Below, piece by piece: positions 6,825 through 13,183 of a stretch of DNA of 13,426 nt (positions within the stretch are counted from its first letter, which is position 1; each line of letters begins with the position of its first letter). Both the position numbers and the translations under genes were made by a program. Origin of the DNA: Conexibacter sp. (GTDB lineage Bacteria; Actinomycetota; Thermoleophilia; Solirubrobacterales; Solirubrobacteraceae); contig JAOPZD010000321.1 in the NCBI GenBank assembly GCA_025964295.1, forward strand, positions 1-13,426. Reading direction: 5' to 3'. The notes beneath the pieces were generated by a model. The model saw only the letters and a list, made by a program, of their open reading frames with translations. It made no database searches and had not been told where the DNA came from.

Positions 6825-8018
6825 ATGCCTGAGCTCATGACGACGTCACCCGGCCTGAACTTCTCGTTCACCGACGAGCAGGAGATGTTCCGCCGGTCGA
6901 TCCGGGAGCTGACCGACAAGCACTTCTCGAAGGAGTTCTGTCGCGAGGTCGAGGCCCGGGAGGAGTTTCCCTGGGACCTCTGGGAGCGCATCGGCGACGC
7001 CGGCCTCGCCGGGATCGGGTTGCCCGAGCAGTACGGCGGGCAGGGCGGGGGAATCATGGAGCAGGCCATCCTCGATGAAGAGCTCTCGCGCACGATGGCT
7101 GGCCTCTATTGGCTCCTCGGCGTCACGCTCTTTGACGCCAAAGCGATCAACGCAGCCGGAAGCGAGGAGCAGAAGCAGCGTTTCCTGCCGCAGATCGCCA
7201 GCGGAAAGATGATGTTCGCCATCTCGCTGACCGAGCCCGGCGGCGGGACCGACGCCCTGAATGCCATGCAGACCCGTGCCAAGCGGGTGGACGGCGGGTG
7301 GGTCGTGAACGGCACGAAGATGTGGTCGACGCTGGCCCATGTCGCCGACCGTCTCTTCCTCGTCGCGCGAACGTCGCCGATCGGCGAGGACGGCAAGGGT
7401 CACAGGGGCGTAACGGTCTTCCTCTGCGACGCAAAGAGCGACGGCGTCACCGCGACGCCCGTACCCAAGCTCGGGATGCGATCGCTCGGGAGCTGCGAGG
7501 TCCAGTTCGACGACGTCTTCATTCCGGACGAAGACGTGCTGGGGGAGGTTGACGGCGGATGGAAGGTCCTCGCCGAGACGCTCAACAGCGAGCGGATCAT
7601 GAACGGGGCAAACTGCTGCGGCGCCCTCCAAGGCGTGCTCGAGGACATGGTCTCGTACTCGAAGGAGCGGATGGCCTTCGGCAAGCCGATCGGCCAGTTC
7701 CAAGCGGTCCAGCACATGATCTCCGACACGTTCATCGGGCTCGAGACCTCGCGGCTGCTGACGTACCGAGCGGCCTGGTTGCAGGCGAACGGTCAGCCGT
7801 GCGCGATCGAGTCGACGATGGCGAAGGTCTACGCGTCGGAGGCGTGCTTCGCCGGCGCGGACCGCGGCATGCAGGTCCTCGGGGGCTACGGCTACGCGAT
7901 GGAATACGACATGCAGCGGTACTGGCGGGACATGCGCCTCTACCGGTTTGCCCCGATCAACAACGAGATGGCCCGCAACATGCTCGCTGAGAGCTTCGGT
8001 CTCCCCCGCTCCTTCTGA
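6825..8018 (+). CDS. acyl-CoA dehydrogenase (ACAD3)
   Basis: 397-residue acyl-CoA dehydrogenase, a close paralogue of ACAD1: both begin SPGLN(F/Y) and carry REVEARE, LAETLNSERI, QAVQH and EYDMQRYWRD, and share an identical run of about 30 bases around the LNSERI codons. Flavin-site motif SLTEPGGGTD and KMWSTLAHV are present. The likely catalytic base is Glu256 in NSERIM; the usual C-terminal Glu position is Pro377 in FAPINNEM. The start at 6825 is favoured by the leaderless promoter arrangement; Met5 (6837) is an alternative that aligns slightly better with ACAD1. It has its own promoter and operator-like site C, so it is not simply an operon follower of ACAD2. Electrons should go to the ETF encoded by the divergent operon. 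Confidence 0.93.
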   Translation: MPELMTTSPGLNFSFTDEQEMFRRSIRELTDKHFSKEFCREVEAREEFPWDLWERIGDAGLAGIGLPEQYGGQGGGIMEQAILDEELSRTMAGLYWLLGVTLFDAKAINAAGSEEQKQRFLPQIASGKMMFAISLTEPGGGTDALNAMQTRAKRVDGGWVVNGTKMWSTLAHVADRLFLVARTSPIGEDGKGHRGVTVFLCDAKSDGVTATPVPKLGMRSLGSCEVQFDDVFIPDEDVLGEVDGGWKVLAETLNSERIMNGANCCGALQGVLEDMVSYSKERMAFGKPIGQFQAVQHMISDTFIGLETSRLLTYRAAWLQANGQPCAIESTMAKVYASEACFAGADRGMQVLGGYGYAMEYDMQRYWRDMRLYRFAPINNEMARNMLAESFGLPRSF

Positions 8019-8041
8019 TGTCCGAGCCGGGCACCGCTGTC

Positions 8042-8061
8042 GGCCCGTTCCAGAGCGGGCC
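8042..8061. terminator. hairpin after ACAD3
   Basis: GGCCCGTT, loop CCAG, AGCGGGCC: an 8-bp stem with one G-T wobble, starting 23 bp after the ACAD3 stop. There is no T-run. It could be an attenuating terminator between ACAD3 and ACAD4, or an mRNA processing or stability element. Confidence 0.4.
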
Positions 8062-8079
8062 CACTCTGCACTGCCGGTG

Positions 8080-8104
8080 CCACCCGCGCCCTGCGTGCGG
8101 GTGG
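8080..8104. promoter_or_regulatory. hairpin overlapping the ACAD4 ribosome binding site
   Basis: CCACCCGCGC, loop CCTGC, GTGCGGGTGG: a 10-bp stem with one G-T wobble. Its 3' arm runs into GTGGGGA (8101-8107), the only plausible Shine-Dalgarno sequence for the ATG at 8114. Folding would partly hide the ribosome binding site, so it may tune ACAD4 translation; it could instead be a second terminator in tandem with 8042-8061. Confidence 0.45.
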
Positions 8105-8113
8105 GGATGATCG

Positions 8114-9256
8114 ATGGACCGCAACCTCTTCGAGGACATCCACGACGACTTCCGTGCCTCGGTGCGCGGATTCCTCACCAAGGAGGCCGTGCCTCGGCGG
8201 GAGGAGTGGGAGGCAGCGGGGATCATCGACCGCGGCTTCTGGAGGAACGCCGCCGCCCAAGGGTACGTTGGCTTCTCTGTTCCGGAGGAGTACGGCGGAG
8301 CGGGCGTCGACGACTTCCGGTTCAACGCCGTCCTGGACGAGGAGGTCGTATGGACCGGGACGGTCGGCGACGGGTTCTCGCTGACGAATGACATCGTCGC
8401 GCCCTACCTGATCGAGCTCGGGACGCCCGACCAGCGCGAGCGTTGGCTTCCGCCGCTCACCACCGGTGACCTCGTTCCCGTCATAGCGATGTCCGAGCCA
8501 GGCGCCGGGTCGGACCTACGAGGGATCAGCACCACCGCGACATGGCACCGTGACCACTGGACGCTCGACGGGTCCAAGACGTTCGTCACGAGCGGCATCC
8601 AGGCCGACCTGGTGATCGTCGCCGCCCGGCTGCGCGCGCACCAGCGCGACGGCCTGGGCCTCTTCTGCGTCGCGGCCGGAGCACCCGGATTCACGCGGGG
8701 ACGGAAGCTGAAGAAAATCGGTCGCTTGGCGCAGGACACCGCCGAGCTCTTCTTCCAGGACGTGGCCGTCGGGCCGGAGGACGTGCTGGGCGCGCCCGGC
8801 GAGGGGCTCCAGCTGCTCAAGCGCAACCTGCCGCAGGAACGTCTGTCGATGGCCGTCACCGCAGTCGCCAACACCGAGCGGGGCCTGTCCATGACGATCG
8901 ATTACGTCAATGAGCGCAAGGCGTTCGGACGAACGATCGGCGCCCTGCAGGGTACGCGGTTCGCTCTGGCGAGCCTCTGGACCGAGGCGTGTGCGGCGCG
9001 CACCTACATCGACCGCTGCGTCGCCGCCCACAGCGCGGGAGCCCTGGGCGCGGCCGAGGCGGCCGGCGCGAAATACCTGGCTACCGAGCTCGAGTTCAGG
9101 GTCCTCGACCGCTGCGTGCAGCTGCACGGAGGCTACGGGTTTATGGAGGAGTACGACATCGCTCGCATGTGGCGAGACTCGCGCGTGCAACGCATCTACG
9201 GTGGCGCGAACGAGGTCATGCTCGACATCGTCGGCCGTGGGCTGGGTCTGCGGTGA
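8114..9256 (+). CDS. acyl-CoA dehydrogenase, long-chain (LCAD) type (ACAD4)
   Basis: 380 residues, of a different branch from ACAD1-3. It follows mammalian long-chain acyl-CoA dehydrogenase closely in places: MSEPGAGSDL (flavin site), SKTFVTSG where Trp166 of MCAD is Phe as in LCAD, GRKLKKIG, AQDTAELFFQDV, LPQERL, ERKAFGRTIG, CVQLHGGYGFMEEYDIARMWRD and IYGGANEVM. The catalytic base should be Glu242 in LPQERL (LCAD Glu261 equivalent); the C-terminal position is Gly363, again 121 residues later. It follows two hairpins, and its stop overlaps the GTG of the next gene, an HSD10-like dehydrogenase, as GTGA, so the two are translationally coupled. Probably oxidises long- or branched-chain acyl-CoA; the exact substrate is unknown. 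Confidence 0.93.
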   Translation: MDRNLFEDIHDDFRASVRGFLTKEAVPRREEWEAAGIIDRGFWRNAAAQGYVGFSVPEEYGGAGVDDFRFNAVLDEEVVWTGTVGDGFSLTNDIVAPYLIELGTPDQRERWLPPLTTGDLVPVIAMSEPGAGSDLRGISTTATWHRDHWTLDGSKTFVTSGIQADLVIVAARLRAHQRDGLGLFCVAAGAPGFTRGRKLKKIGRLAQDTAELFFQDVAVGPEDVLGAPGEGLQLLKRNLPQERLSMAVTAVANTERGLSMTIDYVNERKAFGRTIGALQGTRFALASLWTEACAARTYIDRCVAAHSAGALGAAEAAGAKYLATELEFRVLDRCVQLHGGYGFMEEYDIARMWRDSRVQRIYGGANEVMLDIVGRGLGLR

Positions 9257-10026
9257 GGGTTCCTGGCGCAGTGGGGTTGGTGACCGGCGGCGCCTCGGGG
9301 CTGGGCGAGGGGGTGGTGCGCATGCTTGTCGGCGCCGGCGCGCGCGCGCTCATCGTCGACCTGCCCACCTCAGCGGGTGCTCAGCTCGCACGGGAACTCG
9401 GTCAGGACGCCCACTTCGTCGGCGCCGACGTCACCGTCCCCGATCAGGTCAGAGGCGCAGTCGCCGAGGCAGTCGCGCGGTATGGACGTCTGGACGTCAC
9501 CGTCAACTGCGCAGGCATCAGCCCCTCGCACCGGGTGCTCGCCTCCGACGGCAGCCCATATCCGCTCGACGCGTTCCGGCGAGCGGTGGACGTGAACCTC
9601 GTCGGGCTCTTCGACGTCGTGCGCTGGTCGGCCCATCACATGGCCCGAAACGAACCAGGGGCTGACGGTGAGCGCGGGTTGGTTGTTAACGTCGCGTCGA
9701 TAGCCGGATGCGAGGGTCAGGTCGGGCAGGCGGCCTACACCGCCTCTAAAGGCGCGGTGCTCGCTCTCACGCTGCAGCTGGCACGCGACCTCGAGCGAAG
9801 CGGCATCCGGGTGCTTGCGATCGCCCCCGGCATGATGGATACGCCCATGTTGTCCGGAGTCCCTGACGATTACCGAGGGCGGCTCGCGGCGCTGCACGTG
9901 TTCCCTAAGCGGTTAGGACGGGCGGACGAACTCGCGAAGCTTGTGCGGACGTTCATGGAGCTGACGCTGATGAACGGCGAGGTGGTGCGGCTCGATGCCG
10001 GGGCGCGGTTGCCGCCGTCCTCCTGA
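9253..10026 (+). CDS. short-chain dehydrogenase, HSD10-like 3-hydroxyacyl-CoA dehydrogenase
   Basis: 257 residues from a GTG that overlaps the ACAD4 stop. Classical SDR: TGGASGLG nucleotide motif (11-18), Asp37 at the end of beta-2, which favours NAD over NADP, NCAG (85-88), catalytic Ser149 in NVASIAG, and Tyr162 and Lys166 in AAYTASKG. Many stretches match HSD10 / 3-hydroxyacyl-CoA dehydrogenase type 2: VDLPTSAG, VDVNLVGLFDVVR, RNEPGADGERG, EGQVGQAAY, IAPGMMDTPML and LNGEVVRLD near the C-terminus. HSD10 proteins oxidise 3-hydroxyacyl-CoA (short, branched, sometimes steroid substrates) to the 3-keto form, the third step of beta-oxidation. Coupling to ACAD4 fits a shared pathway. The start at 9253 is chosen because the fold begins four residues later; earlier in-frame codons lie within ACAD4. 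Confidence 0.92.
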   Translation: MRVPGAVGLVTGGASGLGEGVVRMLVGAGARALIVDLPTSAGAQLARELGQDAHFVGADVTVPDQVRGAVAEAVARYGRLDVTVNCAGISPSHRVLASDGSPYPLDAFRRAVDVNLVGLFDVVRWSAHHMARNEPGADGERGLVVNVASIAGCEGQVGQAAYTASKGAVLALTLQLARDLERSGIRVLAIAPGMMDTPMLSGVPDDYRGRLAALHVFPKRLGRADELAKLVRTFMELTLMNGEVVRLDAGARLPPSS

Positions 10027-10064
10027 TTCCGGGCAGCATCTCGTCGCGACCGGTTGACGGGTGG

Positions 10065-10104
10065 TGACCGGCCCCCGTTTGTTGGTCCACCGCGTGTGAG
10101 AGTT
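10065..10104. repeat. terminal inverted repeat of the decayed IS3 element (left)
   Basis: Begins TGACCGGCC and ends GTGTGAGAGTT. It pairs imperfectly, with small gaps, with the complement of 11108-11143. Confidence 0.6.
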
Positions 10105-10197
10105 GGTGGGTAGTTGCCAGGACCACGCGCGTCTGGCCGTCGCCGGTGGTCATGTCGGTGGCCGCGGGGTCCATGCGGCGGCGAACACGGCGGGGGC

Positions 10198-10806
10198 CTA
10201 CATGCCCAGCGCGGAGTGTGGGTGGTGGGCGTTGTAGTCCAGTCGCCAGTCCTCGATGAGCACGCGGGCTTCGGCCGGGCAGGAAAACTCCTCGAGGTTC
10301 AAGAGCTCGTCGCGCACGCGGGCGTTGATCGGCGGTGATGCTGTGGGCCGGGTGCATAGCCAGCTCACGCGTGAACTCGTCCACGACGCTCAGCAGCTTC
10401 AACCGGCGGCCGTCAGCGGTCTGATCGAACTAAAAGTCGAACGCCCACACGTGCCCCGGGTGCTCGGCGCGCAGGCGCCCAGCGGCGCGGTGGAATCGCC
10501 CAGGCGCTGGCGCTTGCGGGCACGCTGAGGACGCGCAGGACTTCCCCACGTTACAGCGCTGCACCCGCCTGCAGTTCACCACCCAGCCCCTCTCTCGCGG
10601 GTGCCGTGAGCGCGGCGGTATCCCAACCGCGGCTCCTGCCCGGCCAACGCCCGCAGCGGCGCCCTGAGCGCCTGATCTTGCCCCGGACGCACCGGCACAT
10701 GACGTTGGGTGGAACGGTGCTGACCAACGACCTGGCAGGCCCAGCGCCCGGAGACGCCGAGGTGGTCGCGAAGCGTCGCGACCGCCACACGCCCGACGGG
10801 GTGGGC
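10198..10806 (-). pseudogene. IS3-family transposase orfB remnant
   Basis: Recognisable pieces of an IS3 orfB integrase occur in different minus-strand frames: TLRDHLGVSGRWACQVVGQHR (in part) and PRLGYRRAH near the 5' part, RLRAEHPGHVWAFDF, then FDQTADGRRLKLLSVVDEFT, and finally VRDELLNLEEFSCPAEARV with YNAHHPHSALGM before a TAG at 10200-10198. After HSITAD the sequence jumps into the RVRDELL region in another frame, so the segment with the second Asp and the Glu of the DDE triad is deleted. A stop also follows HVWAFDF. The gene cannot make an active transposase. Confidence 0.78.
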
Positions 10807-11068
10807 TCACCAGTTTCCCTTGGGGATCTTCTTCAGCGCCTGGTTCTCCAGGACCTGGGAGCCGCGCGTTCTCACGCCCAAGCTCCTTCAGGCGCTTGGC
10901 GTCGTCGGCCTTCATGCCGCCGTACTGGTTGCGCCAGCGGTGATAGGAGTTCTCAGAGATCTCCAGAGCCCTGGCGACCTCCGCGATCGTCTTGCCCTCG
11001 CCGAGCATCCGATCGGCCTCGCGGAACTCGCGGATGACCTGCTCGGGGGTGTGCCTGCGTCACGTCAT
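10807..11068 (-). pseudogene. IS3-family orfA remnant
   Basis: Starts ATG ACG TGA CGC AGG CAC, where related orfA proteins read MTRRRHTPEQ, so the third codon is an apparent CGA-to-TGA nonsense change. The rest is well preserved: HTPEQVIREFREADRMLG, KTIAEVARALEIS, SYHRWRNQYGGMKADDAK and LKELGRENAR, a typical helix-turn-helix plus leucine-zipper orfA. A frameshift after RENAR leads to a short tail ENQALKKIPKGNW and a TGA at 10809-10807. Confidence 0.78.
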
Positions 11069-11107
11069 GCCGGTAAGTCCTTGTTGCCCATGATCGAGGG
11101 CGAGAAG

Positions 11108-11143
11108 AACTCTCACAAACACCGGACCGAACAGCCGGGGTCA
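11108..11143. repeat. terminal inverted repeat of the decayed IS3 element (right)
   Basis: Read on the minus strand from 11143 it starts TGACCCCGG and ends TTGTGAGAGTT, matching the left end. It stops only 26 bp before the tetR ATG. Confidence 0.6.
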
Positions 11144-11154
11144 CGCCAGTGGGC

Positions 11155-11160
11155 TAGGAT
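11155..11160 (+). promoter_or_regulatory. putative -10 element of tetR
   Basis: TAGGAT, nine bases before the ATG at 11170. There is no Shine-Dalgarno sequence, suggesting a leaderless or near-leaderless message. The place for a -35 element (about 11132-11137) falls inside the right end of the decayed IS and has no consensus. Confidence 0.35.
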
Positions 11161-11169
11161 TCCGGACCG

Positions 11170-11814
11170 ATGCCGCCCGGAACCCGACCTCGATCAAACG
11201 GTAGGAAATCGGGCGGGGCTGCCAAGGCCGGCGGCCAGACCCGGCCGCGCGATGCCGAGGTGATAAAGACCGCGGCGCAGGTCTTCGCGCGCCGCGGGTA
11301 CGCCGCAGCGACGGTTCAGGATGTAGCTGACGAGCTGGGCATCCTGAAGGGGTCGATCTATTACTACATCAAGACGAAGGAAGACCTCCTCTATCGCGTG
11401 CTTCTCCAAGTACACGAGGAGGTTGACGTCCTGCTTGAGGAGGTGAAGCAGGCGGAGGTTGCGGACCCGATCGAACGTCTCGTGCTGTACGTCCGAACGC
11501 AGGCGACGTACAACCTCTCCAACCTCGTCGCCATATCCGTCTACTACAACGACATCGACCAACTCGGCGACGAGCGGCGCCGGGAGATCCTCCGCCGGCG
11601 GAAGGTGCACGAGGACTACGTGATCGGCCTCGTACTGGACGGTCAACGCGCTGCCCTGATCGACGCCGACCGCGACGCGCGCCTCCTGACCTACAACATC
11701 TTCGCGACGCTGATCTGGCCCTACCGCTGGTACCGGCCTCGAAGCCGCGTCAAGGTCGACGACGTCGTCGACTCTTGCGTTGCGTTCGTCCGCGGGGGGC
11801 TCGCGCGCCGCTGA
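11170..11814 (+). CDS. TetR-family transcriptional regulator (KstR2-like ligand domain)
   Basis: 214 residues. A basic, Gly-rich N-terminal tail (1-30) precedes the TetR DNA-binding domain: EVIKTAAQVFARRGYAAAT (30-48), then the helix-turn-helix VQDVADELGILKGSIYYYI (49-67) and KTKEDLL. The C-terminal ligand domain contains WPYRWYRPRSRV near the end, a pattern seen in KstR2-type regulators of CoA-thioester catabolism, which release DNA on binding an acyl-CoA. By family and location it is the likely repressor of the neighbouring acyl-CoA dehydrogenase and etf genes. An operator-like half-site lies in its own first codons. A GTG at 11260 (Val31) is an alternative start, less likely because it would remove the basic tail. 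A decayed IS now separates it from the operon. Confidence 0.9.
   Translation: MPPGTRPRSNGRKSGGAAKAGGQTRPRDAEVIKTAAQVFARRGYAAATVQDVADELGILKGSIYYYIKTKEDLLYRVLLQVHEEVDVLLEEVKQAEVADPIERLVLYVRTQATYNLSNLVAISVYYNDIDQLGDERRREILRRRKVHEDYVIGLVLDGQRAALIDADRDARLLTYNIFATLIWPYRWYRPRSRVKVDDVVDSCVAFVRGGLARR
11187..11204. promoter_or_regulatory. operator-like half-site at the start of tetR, site D
   Basis: ATCAAACGGTAG (11193-11204) matches the right two-thirds of site A (ATCAAGCGGTAG) and site C (ATCGAACGGTAG) at 11 of 12 positions each; the left arm is lost (10 of 18 overall against the perfect palindrome). It lies about 20 bp inside the predicted tetR coding sequence. A site just downstream of the start could serve autorepression. 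It could be chance. Confidence 0.35.
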
Positions 11815-11866
11815 ACGCCGGGGCGCACCGGGCAGCGCCGAGTCCGTAGAACGATCGGCTGACGAG

Positions 11867-11904
11867 GCTGGTCATGTCGGTAGAAGAATCTGCGCATGAC
11901 CGGC
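11867..11904. other. inverted repeat downstream of tetR
   Basis: GCTGGTCATG and CATGACCGGC form a 10-bp stem with one wobble, separated by 18 bases that include CGGTAGAAG, a sequence like the half-site of the operator motif. It may be the tetR terminator, or part of a promoter/operator for the gene that once began to the right, now interrupted by the IS. Confidence 0.3.
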
Positions 11905-11915
11905 ACGAGCGCCGC
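11896..11915 (+). pseudogene. possible 5' fragment of an IS-interrupted gene
   Basis: ATG at 11896 opens MTGTSA just before the IS left end at 11916. The frame runs on into the IS and ends without homology. If real, it is the first codons of a gene removed by the insertion or an accompanying deletion; an E1-alpha gene upstream of E1-beta would be the expected neighbour. No clear Shine-Dalgarno sequence. Weak. Confidence 0.2.
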
Positions 11916-11945
11916 TGAGCCGCCCCGGGATCCACGGGGACTTCT
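11916..11945. repeat. IS left terminal inverted repeat
   Basis: Starts TGAGCCGCCCCGGGATCCAC; matches the complement of 13155-13183 with a few substitutions and one gap. Confidence 0.75.
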
Positions 11946-11986
11946 GAAACAGGCATTCGGCCTGATGAGAGGAAGTACGTGGTCAC

Positions 11987-12247
11987 ATGGCTCGTGGAAG
12001 GAAGTACCCGCCGGAGTTGCGTGAGCGGGCCGTCAAGATGGTGCTGGAGTCGGGGGACACGCTGAGGAACTGGGTGCGGCTGGCGCAGGCCGACGCCGGG
12101 ATGCGCAGCGACGTACTGAACTCCTCGGAGCGCGACCGGATGAGCCTGCTCGAGCGTGAGGTCAAGGAGCTGCGGCGGCAGAACGAGATCCTCCGGGCGG
12201 CGAGGGTGTTTTTCGCGTCGGAGCTCGACGGGACCCCGCGGAGGTGA
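11987..12247 (+). CDS. IS3-family orfA (internally deleted)
   Basis: 86 residues, beginning MARGRKYPPELRERAVKMV and ending in the leucine-zipper-like segment MSLLEREVKELRRQNEILR with FFASELDGTPRR. Related orfA proteins are about 100 residues or more and have a helix-turn-helix between the ERAV.MV helix and TLRNWV. Here VLESGD joins TLRNWV directly, so roughly 20 residues, including much of the DNA-binding motif, appear to be missing in frame. The protein may therefore bind the IS ends poorly. GAGAGGAAG at 11967-11975 can act as ribosome binding site. The stop overlaps the orfB GTG. Confidence 0.82.
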   Translation: MARGRKYPPELRERAVKMVLESGDTLRNWVRLAQADAGMRSDVLNSSERDRMSLLEREVKELRRQNEILRAARVFFASELDGTPRR

Positions 12248-13134
12248 GCGCCTTCATCAACCAGCAGCGGGCCGCCGGCTTCGCTGTCGAGCTCACCTGC
12301 CGCACCCTCGGGACCTCCGCCTCGGCCTATTACCACCGGGCGACCGGGCAGCCGTCCACGCGCGCGCAGGAGGACGCGGTGCTGCTTGAGCAGATCCGGG
12401 CGGTGTACCGAGCCAACTACGAGGCGTACGGATCGCTGCGCGTGTGGAAGGCGCTCCGTCGTCAGGGCGTGGAGGTCGGCCGTGGCCGCGTTGAGCGGCT
12501 GATGGCCGCCGATGGCCTCATTGGGGCCAAGCGCCGCGGCCGCGCCTGGAAGACCACGGTTCCAGACCCCGCCGGCTGCGAGCGGCCCGACCTGGTCAAC
12601 CGCCAGTTCACCGCGGCCCGGCCGGATGCCTTGTGGATCGCGGACTTCACGTATCTGAAGTCGTGGGAAGGCGTCGGGTTCTTCAGCTTCGTCCTGGACG
12701 TCTACTCCCGCCGGGTCGTCGGCTGGCAGCTCGCCAGCCACATGCGCACCGACCTCGTCCTCGATGCACTGAAGATGGCGCTCGGAACCCGCCGCCACGG
12801 CGCCGACCTGCAGCTCATTCACCATTCGGACAGGGGGTCGCAATACACCAGTTTTGACTTCACCCAGGCGCTGCAGGACAACGACGTGCTCGGGTCGCTC
12901 GGCTCGACCGGCGACGCGTACGACAACGCGATGGCCGAGAGCTTCGTCGACAGCTTCAAGACCGAGCTCATCCGCGACCGCGTGTGGCAGGCCCGCACCC
13001 AGCTCGAGCTCGCCGTCGTGGAGCGGGTCGGCTGGTACAACTACGACCGCCTGCACTCCGCCCTCGGCCACCTGCCGTCCGTCGAGTTCGAGACCCTCTA
13101 CGCGATACGGTCCGGCTCACCCCTCCCCCGCTGA
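12244..13134 (+). CDS. IS3-family transposase orfB (DDE integrase)
   Basis: 296 residues, full length for IS3 orfB, opening with a GTG at the orfA stop (GTGA). The N-terminal part has the HTH_21-type region (YRANYEAYGSLRVWKALRR, about 55-73). The integrase core has all three catalytic acids: Asp134 in WIADFTY, Asp196 in IHHSDRGSQY and Glu232 in NAMAESF, with 35 residues between the second and third as expected. The C-terminal YNYDRLHSALGHLPSVEFE is typical. In IS3 elements the active transposase is usually an orfA-orfB fusion made by -1 frameshifting; here a simple coupled start is also possible. orfB looks intact, while orfA is shortened. Confidence 0.92.
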   Translation: MSAFINQQRAAGFAVELTCRTLGTSASAYYHRATGQPSTRAQEDAVLLEQIRAVYRANYEAYGSLRVWKALRRQGVEVGRGRVERLMAADGLIGAKRRGRAWKTTVPDPAGCERPDLVNRQFTAARPDALWIADFTYLKSWEGVGFFSFVLDVYSRRVVGWQLASHMRTDLVLDALKMALGTRRHGADLQLIHHSDRGSQYTSFDFTQALQDNDVLGSLGSTGDAYDNAMAESFVDSFKTELIRDRVWQARTQLELAVVERVGWYNYDRLHSALGHLPSVEFETLYAIRSGSPLPR

Positions 13135-13154
13135 GGCGAGGGGAAGTCCAAACG

Positions 13155-13183
13155 ACAAGTCTCCGTGAACTCGGGACGGCTCA
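13155..13183. repeat. IS right terminal inverted repeat
   Basis: Ends ACGGCTCA, the complement of the left tip TGAGCCG(C/T). It marks where host sequence resumes, at 13184. Confidence 0.75.

Larger units (their letters stand above)
10065..11143 (-). mobile_element. decayed IS3-family insertion sequence
   Basis: The stretch between the SDR and tetR is a degenerate IS3-family element read on the minus strand. Its ends are TG at 10065 and CA at 11143, with imperfect terminal repeats (10065-10104 and 11108-11143) sharing TGACC at the tip, GGTCC in the middle and GTGAGAGTT at the inner end. Inside are remnants of orfA and orfB with a nonsense codon, frameshifts and a deleted catalytic core. At about 1.08 kb it is shorter than an intact IS3 element of this type. 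No matching 3-bp target duplication is seen (TGG and CGC). It is immobile by itself. Confidence 0.8.
11916..13183 (+). mobile_element. IS3-family insertion sequence
   Basis: A 1,268-bp element with both ends visible. The left end starts TGAGCCGCCCCGGG, and the complement of the right end starts TGAGCCGTCCCGAG; the repeats continue for about 30 bp through CACGG.GACTT. It carries orfA and orfB in the usual IS3 order. The 3-bp flanks differ (CGC on the left, TCG on the right), so no target duplication is seen. It interrupts host sequence next to a 2-oxoacid dehydrogenase gene. Confidence 0.88.

Noticed and set aside
5812..7715. Long minus-strand open frames opposite ACAD2 and ACAD3
   Set aside because: They are antisense shadows of well-conserved dehydrogenases, with no motif of their own.
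10027..11169. Small genes in the SDR-tetR gap
   Set aside because: Open frames on both strands there are explained by frameshifted pieces of an IS3 transposase; none has an independent start signal or domain.
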